This document shows positions 44,340 through 64,000 of a stretch of DNA of 64,000 bases, piece by piece. The DNA is from Silurus meridionalis (Eukaryota > Chordata > Actinopteri > Siluriformes > Siluridae). The position numbers and the translations under genes were made by a program. Location: the NCBI RefSeq assembly GCF_014805685.1, contig NC_060893.1, forward strand, positions 447,693 through 511,692, read 5' to 3'. Every line of letters begins with the position of its first letter. The first letter of the stretch is position 1. The notes under the pieces were generated by a model that had not been told where the DNA came from, did no database searches, and worked only from the letters and a program-made list of their open reading frames with translations.

Positions 44340-44860
44340 GTATCTTGTATTTAAGCAGTTACAATTTGGTGCTTTGAGTCCATTTCTCTCCTACTGACCA
44401 CTGGATGTTCTACATGGACCTCATGGTAAAGACTCTCTGAGGACTTAAGAATTAGAATTGTTGCTCTCCACAAAGATGTCGAGGCTCCCAGAAGATCAGT
44501 ATCACCCTGAAACTGAGTTACAGTACAGTGGTCAGGGTCACACAGAGGTTCTCCAAGACGGGTTCCCCTCTGAACAGACCCCACAAGGGTCCATCGAAGA
44601 AGTCGAGTCCTCGTGCTGTGCGTCAGGTGCAGAAGCTGCTTCAAAAAACAGACACTTGAGTGCTGCAGCATTGATTTGGAGGTTGCAGACAAAAGACGAT
44701 CCACTCATCAGTGCTCAAACCGTACGCCACACCACAACAAGTCAGTTTGCAGGCCGTCATAACAGAAGGAGTTCTGCTGTTCACAAGAAACCCCGCAAAC
44801 AATTTGCTGAAGACGACCTTCTGTTATCATCATATCCAAGTCCTAAGTGTGATTATTGAG
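44340..44860 (+). pseudogene. Tc1-like transposase N-terminal fragment
   Basis: The DNA order CTGAAACTGAGTTACAGTAC, GTGGTCAGGGTCACACAGAG, GAGTCCTCGTGCTGTGCGTC, AAACAGACACTTGAGTGCTG matches the paired helix-turn-helix region of fish Tc1 transposases. The open plus frame at 44458-44859 is mostly in a shifted frame. The catalytic DDE part is missing. Confidence 0.75.
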
Positions 44861-44879
44861 CATTTTTAACTCAAAATAT

Positions 44880-45420
44880 CTGGAACTCTGGACGGTGCAA
44901 AAACTCCATCTAGTCACAACGTACAATCTTATTTCTAGCCATATAAATCATATTGATCTTATTTTAAAAATAAAATACTATACAAGAGCAGATTGTATGA
45001 TTGATTGTTATTTTTACCTGCAACTTGAGCTTAATTACCATCAGATACATTATTTGAGGCCTTGTATCCTTTAAGACTTTATTTTAGCTCTAAGAATTGG
45101 TTTTGTTCCCAGTAAACAAATGCTCAATATTTACACTTCGGACTTGGATATAATGATGACGATTCCTACATTAAGAGAATTTTTGTTCTTGTTCTCTGGA
45201 TTTAATATCTCTTTACAAATTTTTAAAAGTCTGCATGTTTATGGCCCATATAAGAGTTTCTGACGTTAAAATGTATATTCTATACAATATATTAAATTCA
45301 TTATTAAATAAATGTTAAAGCAGCTTTACAGAAATCCAGCTATGGACTAAGAGAATCTTCATTACAAAACATTCTTACATTTAAAATAAATATATTATTC
45401 ACCATCTAAACCCCCAGTTA
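44880..45420. other. AT-rich; expected site of ifitm-like exon 2, not found
   Basis: I searched the minus strand for the second half of a CD225 domain downstream of the donor at 45433 and saw none. No other feature is recognised. Confidence 0.45.
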
Positions 45421-45432
45421 AATTCAACTCAC

Positions 45433-45651
45433 CTTCATGGAGAAAAACAAAGCCATCAGACCCAGACACAGCGGGTTTCCATAGTACAAACTGACAATGG
45501 ACCAGACTACATAATCAGGTGGATGCTCCGGCATGGACACCACAACTGTCCCTGCTCCTCTTCCATCACCCAGAGGAACGTTCAGTGGAACCGTTGTGCT
45601 CTGCATCTTGTTCAGGATCATGCCTGTTTGAGGTCCTTCAGGCTTGATCAT
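45433..45651 (-). CDS. IFITM/dispanin-like protein, exon 1 (partial gene)
   Basis: ATG at 45651 opens 73 residues ending at a good donor, ATGAAG|GTGAG. Residues 46-73 (DYVVWSIVSLYYGNPLCLGL, MALFFSMK) are the first half of the CD225 domain: a WS-x-x-S/N helix, the NP-x-CLG turn with one of the usual cysteines, and an S-x-K at the exon end where family members continue with RDRK. The family includes IFITM proteins, which restrict virus entry at membranes, and other dispanins with unrelated roles; which branch this is cannot be decided. The second exon was not found downstream, so the gene may have a distant exon, be rearranged, or be dead. The start lies only about 1.3 kb from the end of cat. 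Confidence 0.75.
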
Positions 45652-45837
45652 GGTTTAGGTTAGAGGGCGTGTCCTTTTCTACACACACTGACCACAGTGT
45701 ATGACCTACTTTAGGACTTCTGAGTAATTTCTTACTTGATGAAACGCCACCACTTTATTTGCACAAAAAGAAATTTGAAGCATAATTAAGAAGCAAGAAA
45801 TCATATCAAATAATCATGTATAGCAAATCATTAGGAT

Positions 45838-45843
45838 TTTATT
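45838..45843 (-). terminator. Candidate polyadenylation signal of cat
   Basis: AATAAA on the minus strand lies 1.08 kb after the cat stop codon. An earlier ATTAAA at 46285-46280 is an alternative. The interval separating it from the ifitm-like start codon is under 200 bp. Confidence 0.45.
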
Positions 45844-46504
45844 GAATTTAGTTTCAGAGCACACAGAGCAACACTTCTACAGGGTTTCTATTATTAATAA
45901 TGAGATACGGGACGTAAAAAAAAGACATCGGATTGTAGTTTGACTTCAGTAAAGCAAAATCGCATTCTGATCGCAACTTTCTGATCTAAAACGCATCGTT
46001 TCATCTTCGAGTATATCAAAGTGCGTATAAAAAAAATACAAATCTTTCATTGGTTGCAAATGTCAAACAGCATTACCTACACATACCTCTAGGGTGTGCT
46101 GCTTCTCACTGTGAAGTTATTAGACTATTAGTGATTAACAATGTAATATTTAAACAGACGCACGATCACGGTTATTCACACGGAGAACGTTTCTGTTGCT
46201 ATGAGAAACAGATGAACTAATAAACAGCAATTTTGATCATTCAACCCAAATACTACTCAAATCATATTAGCAAGATGTATTTAATACGTGACTGAAGGCA
46301 GAGCTTTCAAAACATTCGACGCTGATCATGACAGTGTAACACAATTACAAAGATTGAACATTAGAAATGCTCAGAAACTAAAAATCACGTGAAAAAAAAA
46401 AAAAAAGATTTCTTGCATAATGAAACAAGTGCGGAAATATAAAAGGCTCGGTTTCATCATTTTCAAAGGAATCAAATCAAATCAGTGTCCATCCTGCACA
46501 CTGA

Positions 46505-46675
46505 AGAAACGATATGGGGAGGTGGAAGATTAGTGGTTTAGGAATTTGGATGTGAAGGTAATGAGTTTAAATCCCAGGCACACCAAGCTTTCACTCCTGA
46601 ACCTGAACCCCAGGAACTGCTCAGGTATAAGAAGTGGCTCTGTATAAGGACGTCTAAATGTTATGAAATGTTATG
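46505..46675 (+). mobile_element. tRNA-derived SINE, antisense in the cat 3' UTR
   Basis: A-box-like AGATTAGTGGTTTAGGAATT, B-box GAGTTTAAATCCC, then CACACCAAGC and the tail CTGTATAAGGACGTCTAAAT in the order of common fish tRNA-SINEs. It lies opposite in strand to cat, between its stop codon and the distal polyadenylation signal. Confidence 0.75.
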
Positions 46676-46924
46676 AGCTCTCTCATGTCCCCAAGTCATA
46701 TCGTTTCTCAACATTAACTATGAGAAAACAGAATAAAAAGAATTGAAGTACTTCACATTAATGCTTTCTTTTTTATCTTCTAGTGAACGATCTGATAGAA
46801 GAGGTTTAGCGTTCACACTGAACACTTCAGGAACTTCATGAACTATGAAATGATAGGAGAAAAAGAACAAGTGCTCTTGTCAGGTGTGTGCTGCAGTTTT
46901 GGTCTGATACGGAATTTCCACACG

Positions 46925-55015
<8,091 letters not shown>

Positions 55016-55113
55016 ATTGCAAAAAAGATTAATCTTCAACAAACTCAAACCCAAGCAGGAGTTATAAAAAACAGAGCTGCAGATCTTCCACTGTTTTTGT
55101 TCCTGAAGTTCAG

Positions 55114-55155
55114 CTAGCCCCGCCCATGGCCCCGCCCACTGTCCTCCTATTGGTC
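55114..55155 (-). promoter_or_regulatory. cat core promoter: two GC boxes and a CCAAT box
   Basis: On the minus strand a CCAAT box (55153-55149) is followed by two GGGCGGGG Sp1-type boxes (138-130 and 126-118 of 55 kb), about 100 bp before the start codon at 55015. No TATA box is seen. This agrees with the TATA-less, GC-box/CCAAT promoters described for vertebrate catalase genes. Confidence 0.65.
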
Positions 55156-55324
55156 AGTGAAGACCGACATGACACGCAGTCCTTATTTCACCTGGTCCCG
55201 ATACAATCAAATTGAAATGAAAATAAAAACTCTACATTTTAGCATAAATTTTCACTTATTTTCCTAAAATTTTCGAAAAGAGAAATTAAGCTTTGTCCCT
55301 ACTTTTGCCGCGTTCCGTCCTTGT

Positions 55325-55381
55325 ATGCGCATGTGTGGAAAAACTGGGGCAGGGGGCACGAATCAGTATTGCGCATGCGTA
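55325..55381. promoter_or_regulatory. NRF1-like sites upstream of cat
   Basis: TGCGCATGCGTA at 55370-55381 is close to the NRF1 consensus, and ATGCGCATGTGT at 55325 is a weaker second match. They lie about 310-370 bp upstream of the cat start codon. Confidence 0.35.
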
Positions 55382-55689
55382 AACTGTCACACCAGAATAC
55401 ATCATAGGAACACAAAGCACAGAATTCATGTAGTGTTATTAAAGCCTTATTTTGCATTGATTACACTTAAAATGTGGTCTAATCATCCAAATCTAGGCAA
55501 CAGACAAGGAACAAAAATAGTAAATCAGAATCATTGATCAATTAGGGAAAGAGTTTGTTGTTGCTCACAGTAAAAGATTAAAGTAAATATTCAAGTAAAA
55601 GAAAATTAATGAACAGAAAAAATATACATATTAAGTTTTATATTAGATGATGTGAAATTTGTTACAGCAGTGAAAACATGGCAGAATAA

Positions 55690-56169
55690 AATCACCAAAA
55701 AAGCCCAGCAGCGTCTCTACTTCCTGAGAAGGCTGAGGATCTCCCTCCCTCCATCCTGACCATGTTCTACAGAGGGACCATTGAGAGCATCGTGAGCAGC
55801 TGCATCACTGCCTGGTTTGGGAACTGCACCATCTCGGATCGCAAGACCCTACAGAGGATAGTGAGGACAGCTGAGAAGATCATCAGAGTCTCTCTCTCCT
55901 CTATCATGGACATTTACACCACACGCTGCATCCGCAAAGCAAACAGCAATGTGGACGACCACACACACCCCTCACACACACACACACCCACACACCCTGC
56001 ACACTCCCCTCACACACACCCCTACACACCCCTCACACACACTCTTCACCCTCCTGCCATCAGGGAAGCGGTTCCGAAGCATTCGGGCCGCCACATCCAG
56101 ACTGTGTGACAGTTTCTTTCCTCAATCCATCAGGCTTCTCAACAAACATCTGAACTGAACTTAACTGAA

Positions 56170-56217
<48 letters not shown>

Positions 56218-56463
56218 TGTGTGTCTAATCTGTACAACCTGGACTCAACACACACTCATACTTACTTCGCACACCCTTGACTTCAGCACCACTCACATTA
56301 CATCACTTCATTACCGTAAACTGTTTACAGAGTCCCTAACCCTGTGTTTTCTGTTCTGAGATTGTTGTTTAATGGAGCATCAGGGTTCTGGAGAAACGTT
56401 GTTTCATTTCACTGTGCACTGTGTCAGATATATATGGTTGAAATGACAATAAAAGCTTCTTGA
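55690..56463 (+). mobile_element. LINE 3' fragment (reverse-transcriptase C-terminal region plus tail)
   Basis: The plus-strand text KKAQQRLYFLRRL-like (55700-55735), MFYRGTIESIVSSCITAWFG and NCTISDRKTLQRIVRTAEKI is the region C-terminal to reverse transcriptase in a common fish LINE, ending in RLLNKHLN. Its 3' UTR includes (CA)n at 56171-56215 and ends ATGACAATAAAAGCTTCTTG. The last bases continue at 61361 after the inserted L1. Confidence 0.85.
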
Positions 56464-59400
56464 GAGTCACGTGGGACCGCCGAGGAAGATGGCAGCATAG
56501 TTGTGTAGCTCCCTAGGTCCACCCATATTTTCAATTTATTCGAGCGTATTTACTCCACGTGTATTTCTCAAAGTTGGTGTCCCTGGTAATTAAACACTTG
56601 TAAATAAAGAAAAAGTGGTCTGGACCGCAAATGTTGACGTCCACATCTAAATATTTTAAGGGAGCAACAACGAGCCGCATTTCAACCAGGTAGACTTCGC
56701 CAGCACACGAGTCACCATCACCCCAGCCGATTAAACAAGGTTCAAAGATGGAAAACCTATTATCCGAAATAAGCAAAATGAGCTCTACTTTGCAAGGAGT
56801 AGCGACGGATGTGTCGTCAATCAAAGAGGGTGTTACTGACCTCAAAAACTCTGTGCATGCAATCCGAGAATGGCTGGACGAAGAGGAGGGCTGCATCTCT
56901 AATATGGAAGACGTCACCTCGAAACTTGTCGGTGAGCGGCATGATAAACTTGTGGAAGTTATGTGGAACCGAATTGAAGATCTAGAAAACAGCATGAGGA
57001 TGATCGATCTGAAAGAAGGGCTGGAGGCAGGTGGAATGGTCAAGTGCGTGTATAAAATCTTATCGGAAGGACTGGGTATCGATCCGGATGGAGAGTTTGA
57101 AATTGAGCAGGCACATCACGCTCCCGCTTCCAGGCCCAGTACAGATCAGCCACCGAGAATTGTCTTGATCAAGTTTCTATGTTCGTTAGCCAGGGAGAAG
57201 GTATTACAAGTGGCCAGGGAATGACCGAATGGGAGGGATGTCGGATTTCCTTCTTCTCCAACATGTCAAGAGAGTTAGCCAGAAAACGGAGGGAATTCAC
57301 CGTTTCGCGTGTCAACGTGAAATATACACTGGCATATCCAGCCTCTCTTCGTTTTACATGGCAAGGGAGAAGTAAGGTGTTTACATCAAGTGTGGATGCA
57401 GAGCGGTTCGTCAAAGAACACTGCGGTGCGACGGAATGATGGGACCAAATACTCTTTACAAGATCGCCGAAGTGGAGCATATGGGTCAGGTGCGGTGGGT
57501 CAGGTGTGGTGGTCAGGTGCGGTGGGTCAGGTGCGGTGGTCAGGTGCGGTGGGTCAGGTGCGGTGGGTAGGTGGGCGGGTGAGCCGGATAGCTGTGCTGT
57601 CTCTGAACAGTTTTGACAGCCAAGACAGGGCTGGGTAGCTGATTCGGGACCTCACAGACCGCAATCTCGGGTTGTTTGGACTAGGACGGTCCTCGTTGTT
57701 TGGTATGGCCGTTCTTTTTTTGTTGTCTCTTCTTTTTATTTTGTTTGTTGTTAAGCTTTGGGTAGGGGGTTTGATAATTTGTTACTGTCTGGGGAGCAAT
57801 AGCGTTTTGCTGAATGAAGTTTTGGTGTTTAAAATGTTCAACTGTCGTTTGTTAAGTTTGAGTGAATGTACATCGCGGTTTAGTATACCATTTCCCAACA
57901 TAGGGCAGTCATCCAACATATCTGGTTACACGCACGGAAACGTGTGATTAATTTATATCGTGCATTGGTAGTCACATCAGGTTTATAACATGGAATATTA
58001 ATGGGTGTGGAAGTCCAATTAAAAGAAAAAAGGTTCTGTCGTATCTCAAAGATAAACAGGTGGATGTTGCTTTTGTGCAAGAGAGTCATTTAACGGATAA
58101 CGAAGAGCTCAAATTCAAGCGGGACTGGGTGGGGCATGTCTTCTATTCATCATTTACGAGCAAACAAAATGGGTTAATGATACTAATAAATAAGAGGCTG
58201 AATTTCGTAATGTAACAGAAACTAAATACGATGTGGGAGGATTCTTTGTATAGAAACCCTCATTAATGGAGTAAAAGTGATATTATGCAATGTATATGCC
58301 CCCAATAAGACAGATCCAGGTTTTGTTCATAAAGCAAACAAGATTCTTGGTGAAAAAGAAGACAAATAATTTTGGTTGGGGACCTTAATCAGGTTATGGA
58401 TGGGGTTTTGGATAAGAGTAAATGTGGGAAGCACTGTGCTTGTGGGAAGCACTGATAGGTTGGCATTCGTATGGGAGGCCTCAACGGCGTACTTTAGAGG
58501 GAAACTGATTGAATAGGCAGCTAGAAAGAAGAAGGAAGGAAGAGACTTGGTTAAGAACTTGGAAGCAACAATTTGTACATTGGAGAAGGAGCTGGCTAGA
58601 CACTACTCTAATGATTTATATCAGGATATTTGTAGATATAAATTTCAGCTACACGATGTATATAATAGAAAAGCTGAGTATGCACTATTTAGGCTGCGGA
58701 CCAGGTTTTATGAGAGCGGTGAAAAAGCGGGCAACTCCTGTCCAGACAATTAAAACAACAAAATGCTGCTAACGTTATTCCGGCAATTAAGAAAGGAGAA
58801 GAACTGGAACAGTTTTTTTCTAATATAGAGTTACCTAAGTTAGATACATTGCAATCTGAGTCTCTAGACTGTCCTATTACAGAAGAGGAGGTCAAAGCTG
58901 CAAACACCTCTATGAAATCTGGTAAATCGCCAGGGGCAGACGGGTTTCCAGCTGAATATTATAGGAAGTATGTTGTCTATATAGAGGCGTTTGAGACTGG
59001 AGAATTGCCTGGTACTTTCATGGAGGCATTGATAACACTGATACCTAAGAAAGATAGGGATTTAACTGATCCGGCTAATTTCAGGCCAGTAAGTCTTATC
59101 AATGTGGACTGTAAGGTGTTGGCGAGAATTTTGGCGGTTAGAGAAGGTTCTTCCAAGTATAATCTATAAAGACCAAGTGGGCTTCATTAAGGGAAGGTCA
59201 TCAGCCGATAATATGAGAAGGCTAATTCATCTGATGTGGCTAAATTCTTCAGAGAACACCCCGATCGCAGCTATATTGTTGGATGCCGAAAAGGCTTTCG
59301 ACAGGGTGGAATGGGGCTTTTTGGCTGCAGCCCTGTCTAATTTTGGGTTTGGTCGTATATGTAGGTCCTGGGTTAGTTTATTATATAAGAATCCTAGAGC

Positions 59401-61344
59401 AGCAGCGATGACAAATGGTGTGACTTCCTCATTTTTTACAATTTCAAGAGGTACTCGTCAGGGATGCCCACTGTACCCGTTGTTATTCACGATGGTTTTG
59501 GAACCTCTGGCCATTATGATCAGGGCAGACCCAAACATTATGGGAGTAAGGGGGGGTGGGAGAGGGGACGAATGCGGGTGATATTTTGTTGTTATCTCGT
59601 GATCCTCTCAAATCTCTACCTCCATTAATGAGTGTTATACAATTATATTCAAGAGTGTCAGGATACAAAATAAATTGGGAGAAATCTGAGGCTATGCCAA
59701 TATCTAGAACATGTCACTCCCATACAGTGACCCAATTCGGTTATAAATGGATTCCAAAAGGTATGACATACCATGGGGTTGAACTAACACAGAACTTGGA
59801 GGATATAATGATGTTGAATTATGAGCTGCTGCTGTCAAAGATAAAGCACAATGTGGACCAGTGGGAACAGCTGAAACTCTCTCTCCATGGGGTGAAGTCA
59901 ATGTTGTCAAGATGGTTATTGCTCCACAGTTCAATTATATATCCATGATGATACCTGTAAACATTCCAGACCCTATCTTCTTTTTATGGGATGGAAAAAG
60001 ACCGAGGATTAAAATGAGTAAATTGACTTCCTCAAGGGACAAGGGGGGTCTTGAATTACCTGATGTGAGATTGTATACTCTTTCTTTTAAAATGGCCAAG
60101 CTGGCTAAGCATTGGGACAAGACAGATTCTGAGTTGGACTGGTTTAAGATAGAACAGAAACTGGCCTCACCATTTCATCCCATTAACGTTCTTTCACAAT
60201 GCTCTGGAGCTAAATGGGAAACATGTTTGGAGCAAAGTTCATAAACTGTGCAAGACATCACATTATAGACAGTCATATGCGTCATTATGGAGGAATCCTG
60301 AAATGTGCATAGGTAACGCCAGTGTGTTTTGGGAACAGTGGCATCTTAAAGGGGTAACTGTAATTGGTGATCTGTATGAAAATGAAGTTTTTTGTCTGAA
60401 TTGGTGGGAAAATATAATATTGGGGGTCAAGGAAATTTTTGGAAATATCTGCAGATTAGACACTGTGTCAAGAGCAAATCTAATACGAGTGATAACCCTG
60501 TTTATACCTATCTTCAGTTGCCACATGTAGTTCAGACTGCTTCTATGTGTTACAAATCAATGCTTAATGTAAATGCAGATACCCATGAGAACCTGAGGAC
60601 TATTTGGCAAAAGGACTTGAGCATAGATATCCATGAAAATGATTGGCTGTACATCATATCTAATGTGGGTAAGAACATAGGGGGTGATTCATTCATTACA
60701 AAGTAGTACATAAATATTATTGTACACCATCCAGGCGTTACAAAAAGGGTATAGCTGGAAATAATCTGTGCTGGAAATGTAAGGAAGAAGCGGGGAGTTA
60801 TTTGCATATAATTTGGGAATGTTCCTTAGTTCACCCATTTTGGTGTAAAATTCTGGGAGTAAAAATTCTTGGATGGGATCCAACATACCTGTGGAACCAC
60901 GACTATGCATTCTGAGAGATAAATTAGTGGTACCCAACATAACAAAGAATGTGTTTACTCTAGTTTAGATTGGTTGTATTACAGCTGCCACGATGATTTT
61001 ACACAATTGGAAATGCCCCAAAACACCAGACTTGAAAGACTGGATTAATGGGATGATTGAAATTGCTTCGTACGAGAGCATGTTGGGGAGACTGCATAGT
61101 GAAGGAGGCATGAAGAAAACTTGAGATCATTTCTGGCAACATAAAAATGGTTTGAATAAGTGGGACTGATTAATGACTGTTTAATTTCCATGTGCTTATA
61201 ATTGTAATTGTAATTAATCATAATTGTATTCCACTGATAGTGACGTGGCTAAATGTGTAATAGCAAAGATGATTACTGAATGCCGTGTTGATGTACTTTG
61301 AAGTTTGGACTGTTGAACAATAAAAAAAGTTGAATTATAAAAAA
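56464..61344 (+). mobile_element. L1-type LINE, nearly full length, inactive
   Basis: A 5' end with GAAGATGGCAGCATAG, an ORF1 (56748-57224), a degenerate ORF2 and an A-rich end lie between 16-bp direct repeats AATAAAAGCTTCTTGA at 56448-56463 and 61345-61360. ORF2 pieces: endonuclease start ITWNINGCGSPIKRKKVLSY and FVQESHL (about 57985-58215); reverse transcriptase KSPGADGFPAEYY, ITLIPKKDRD, NFRPVSLIN (58849-59145), then, frameshifted, DQVGFIKGRSSADN, LLDAEKAFDRVEW and RGTRQGCPL (59160-59555). The catalytic YADD box is changed to NAGD near 59571. Many frameshifts follow to 60700. Confidence 0.92.
56748..57224 (+). pseudogene. L1 ORF1-like protein, truncated
   Basis: 158 residues with a heptad-rich N-terminal half (coiled coil: MENLLSEISKMSSTLQGVAT..., VWNRIEDLENSMRM-type) and a C-terminal start of the RNA-binding domain (EIEQAHHAP, PPRIVLIKFL) of L1 ORF1 proteins. 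The frame stops early, and the continuation (FSNMSRELARKRREF, ASLRFTWQGRSKVF) lies in another frame at 57265-57440, so it is frameshifted. Confidence 0.75.
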
Positions 61345-61375
61345 AATAAAAGCTTCTTGACTTCACTTGAAGAGT

Positions 61376-62640
<1,265 letters not shown>

Positions 62641-62654
62641 AAATTCATTGTTAT

Positions 62655-62830
62655 ATTCAATTCCATTCCATTCAGTTTTATTTGTGTAGCACATTTAACA
62701 ATATATATTTTCCAAAAGCAGCTTTTTAGAGGTAAATGGGCTATAAAAATTCAATGTATAATTTTAGTGCCTATAAGTTTGTCCCTGATGCCAGTGGAGA
62801 CTGTGGTGAAGGAAAAACTCACTGAGCTGA
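62655..62830 (-). mobile_element. L2-like LINE 3' end, diverged
   Basis: TTCCATTCAGTTTTATTTGT, AGCACATTTAACAATATATA and CCAAAAGCAGCTTTTTAGAG resemble the reverse of the L2-type tail (compare 24425-24545), followed by TTTGTCCCTGATG as in that copy. Confidence 0.65.
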
Positions 62831-63152
62831 TATCAGAATCAGAATCAGAATCAGGTTTATTGACCAAGTGTGTTGACACACACAAGGAATTTGGTTCCAG
62901 CTGTTTGTTACTCTCAAAAGTACAGACATAAATAAAAACCTATACATGACAAAACAGACACGACAAGACAAAAACAGACTATACAAGACAATACAGACAA
63001 TACAGACAATACAGACAGTATAGACAGTGTGGGTAATAAATAGGGATACAGACCAGTAATGTACATAAAGTGTGGGAGTGCATGGTAGTGCAAATGACAG
63101 TATTGTGTGCCAGGTATGATGAAAGAGTTTACTATAAAAACTTTGTACAGTA
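62831..63152 (-). mobile_element. LINE/retroposon 3' tail with AATCAG repeat
   Basis: ATCAGAATCAGAATCAGGTT followed by TATTGACCAAGTGTGTTGAC and CACACACAAGGAATTTGG is a widespread fish retroposon 3' end in reverse orientation. ACAATACAGACAATACAGAC short tandem repeats follow at 62985-63025. Confidence 0.7.
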
Positions 63153-64000
63153 TACAGGGAGTGCAGAATTATTAGGCAAGTTGTATTTTTGAGGATTAAT
63201 TTTATTTGAGGATTTAATTTGAACAACAACCATGTTCTCAATGAACACAAAAACTCATTAATATCAAAGCTGAATATTTTTGGAAGTAGTTTTAGTTTTA
63301 GCTATTTTAGGGGATATCTGTGTGCAGGTGACTATTACTGTGCATAATTATTAGGCAACAACAAAAACAAATTCATACCCATTTCAATTATTTATTTTTA
63401 CCAGTGAAACCAATATAACATCTCAACATTCACAAATATACATGTCTGACATTCAAAACCAAACAAAAACAAATCAGTGACCAATATAGCCACCTTTCTT
63501 TGCAAGGACACTCAAAAGCCTGCCATCCATGGATTCTGTCAGTGTTTTGATCTGTTCACCATCAACATTGCGTGCAGCAGCAACCACAGCCTCCCAGACA
63601 CTGTTCAGAGAGGTGTACTGTTTTCCTCCTTGTAAATCGCACATTTGATGATGGACCACAGGTTCTCAATGGGGTTCAGATCAGGTGAACAAGGAGGCCA
63701 TATCATTAGATTTTCTTCTTTATACCCTTTCTTGCCAGCCACGCTGTGGAGTACTTGGACGTGTGTGATGGAGCATTGTCCTGCATGAAAATCATGTTTT
63801 TCTTGAAGGATGCAGACTTCTTCCTGTACCACTGCTTGAAGAAGGTGTCTTCCAGAAACTGGCAGTAGGACTGGGAGTTCAGCTTGACTCCATCCTCAAC
63901 CCGAAAAGGCCCCACAAGCTCATCTTTGATGATACCAGCCCAAACCAGTACTCCACCTCCACCTTGCTGGCGTCTGAGTCGGACTGGAGCTCTCTGCCCT
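63153..64000 (-). mobile_element. Tc1-like transposon, little diverged, continues past window end
   Basis: It begins TACAGGGAGTGCAGAATTAT at a TA, with an internal repeat of the terminus (GCATAATTATTAGGCAAC near 63340). Transposase is encoded on the minus strand. The N-terminal half lies beyond 64000. Confidence 0.9.
63474..63915 (-). pseudogene. Tc1-like transposase, C-terminal half, frameshifted
   Basis: Reading from 63915: MGPFRVEDGVKLNSQSY, then MQDNAPSHTSKY (second aspartate of the DDE triad), a frame change near 63715 in the lysine/glutamate-rich stretch, PPCSPDLNPIENLW (final acidic position), then, after another shift near 63605, NSVWEAVVAAARNVDGEQIK and the C-terminal KGGYIGH stop at 63474. 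Two small frameshifts are the only clear damage, so the copy is recent. Confidence 0.85.

Noticed and set aside
44351..44704. 117-residue minus-strand frame, first considered as ifitm-like exon 2
   Set aside because: It is the antisense of a Tc1 transposase fragment and has no CD225 residues.

Overview
The window is nuclear DNA of a ray-finned fish. The evidence is split vertebrate genes with GT-AG introns, very long CA/TG, AT and GATA microsatellites, and teleost-type transposons (Tc1-like, several hAT families, L2/CR1-, RTE- and L1-type LINEs, tRNA-derived SINE pieces). An otophysan such as a catfish is a reasonable guess, but the sequence does not prove it. Only three protein-coding host genes are supported, all on the minus strand.

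Host genes, in transcription order from right to left: (1) catalase, cat, 13 coding exons between 55015 and 46925, encoding 525 residues with a C-terminal SKM peroxisomal signal; (2) exon 1 of an IFITM/dispanin-like membrane protein at 45651-45433, whose second exon I could not find; (3) a FAM180-family secreted protein with exons at 25767-25686, 23280-23183 and 7286-6957, encoding 169 residues. I see no functional link between the three; they are simply neighbours on one strand.

Layout. 1-834: right end of a hAT-type element. 890-2395: compound TG repeat/minisatellite. 2570-2700: GC-rich promoter-like patch with a perfect CRE. 5265-6250: LINE 5' fragment. 6451-6956: fam180 3' UTR, largely a minisatellite. 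7287-23182: the 15.9-kb second intron of fam180, holding one hAT copy (8429-22782, perfect 8-bp target duplication) swollen to 14.4 kb by a roughly 7-kb minisatellite made from its own transposase 3' end, plus a nested hAT MITE and an L2-type LINE that itself carries a 1367-bp internal tandem duplication. 25.8-45.4 kb: intergenic, with a degenerate GGTGCACTA-type minisatellite (31.8-40.4 kb) split by two hAT elements and a LINE-containing insertion, then a cluster of tRNA-like modules (40.4-42.2 kb), then an inverted hAT duplication (42.2-44.2 kb). 45.4-55.4 kb: ifitm-like exon and cat with its promoter. 55.7-61.4 kb: an L1-type LINE inserted into the 3' tail of another LINE. 62.6-64.0 kb: LINE tails and a little-diverged Tc1-like element running off the end.

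The points most worth following up are the minisatellite born from a transposase gene, the missing AG acceptor at cat exon 5 next to a TG repeat, and the SINE-like bodies that carry dissimilar tRNA-like heads.
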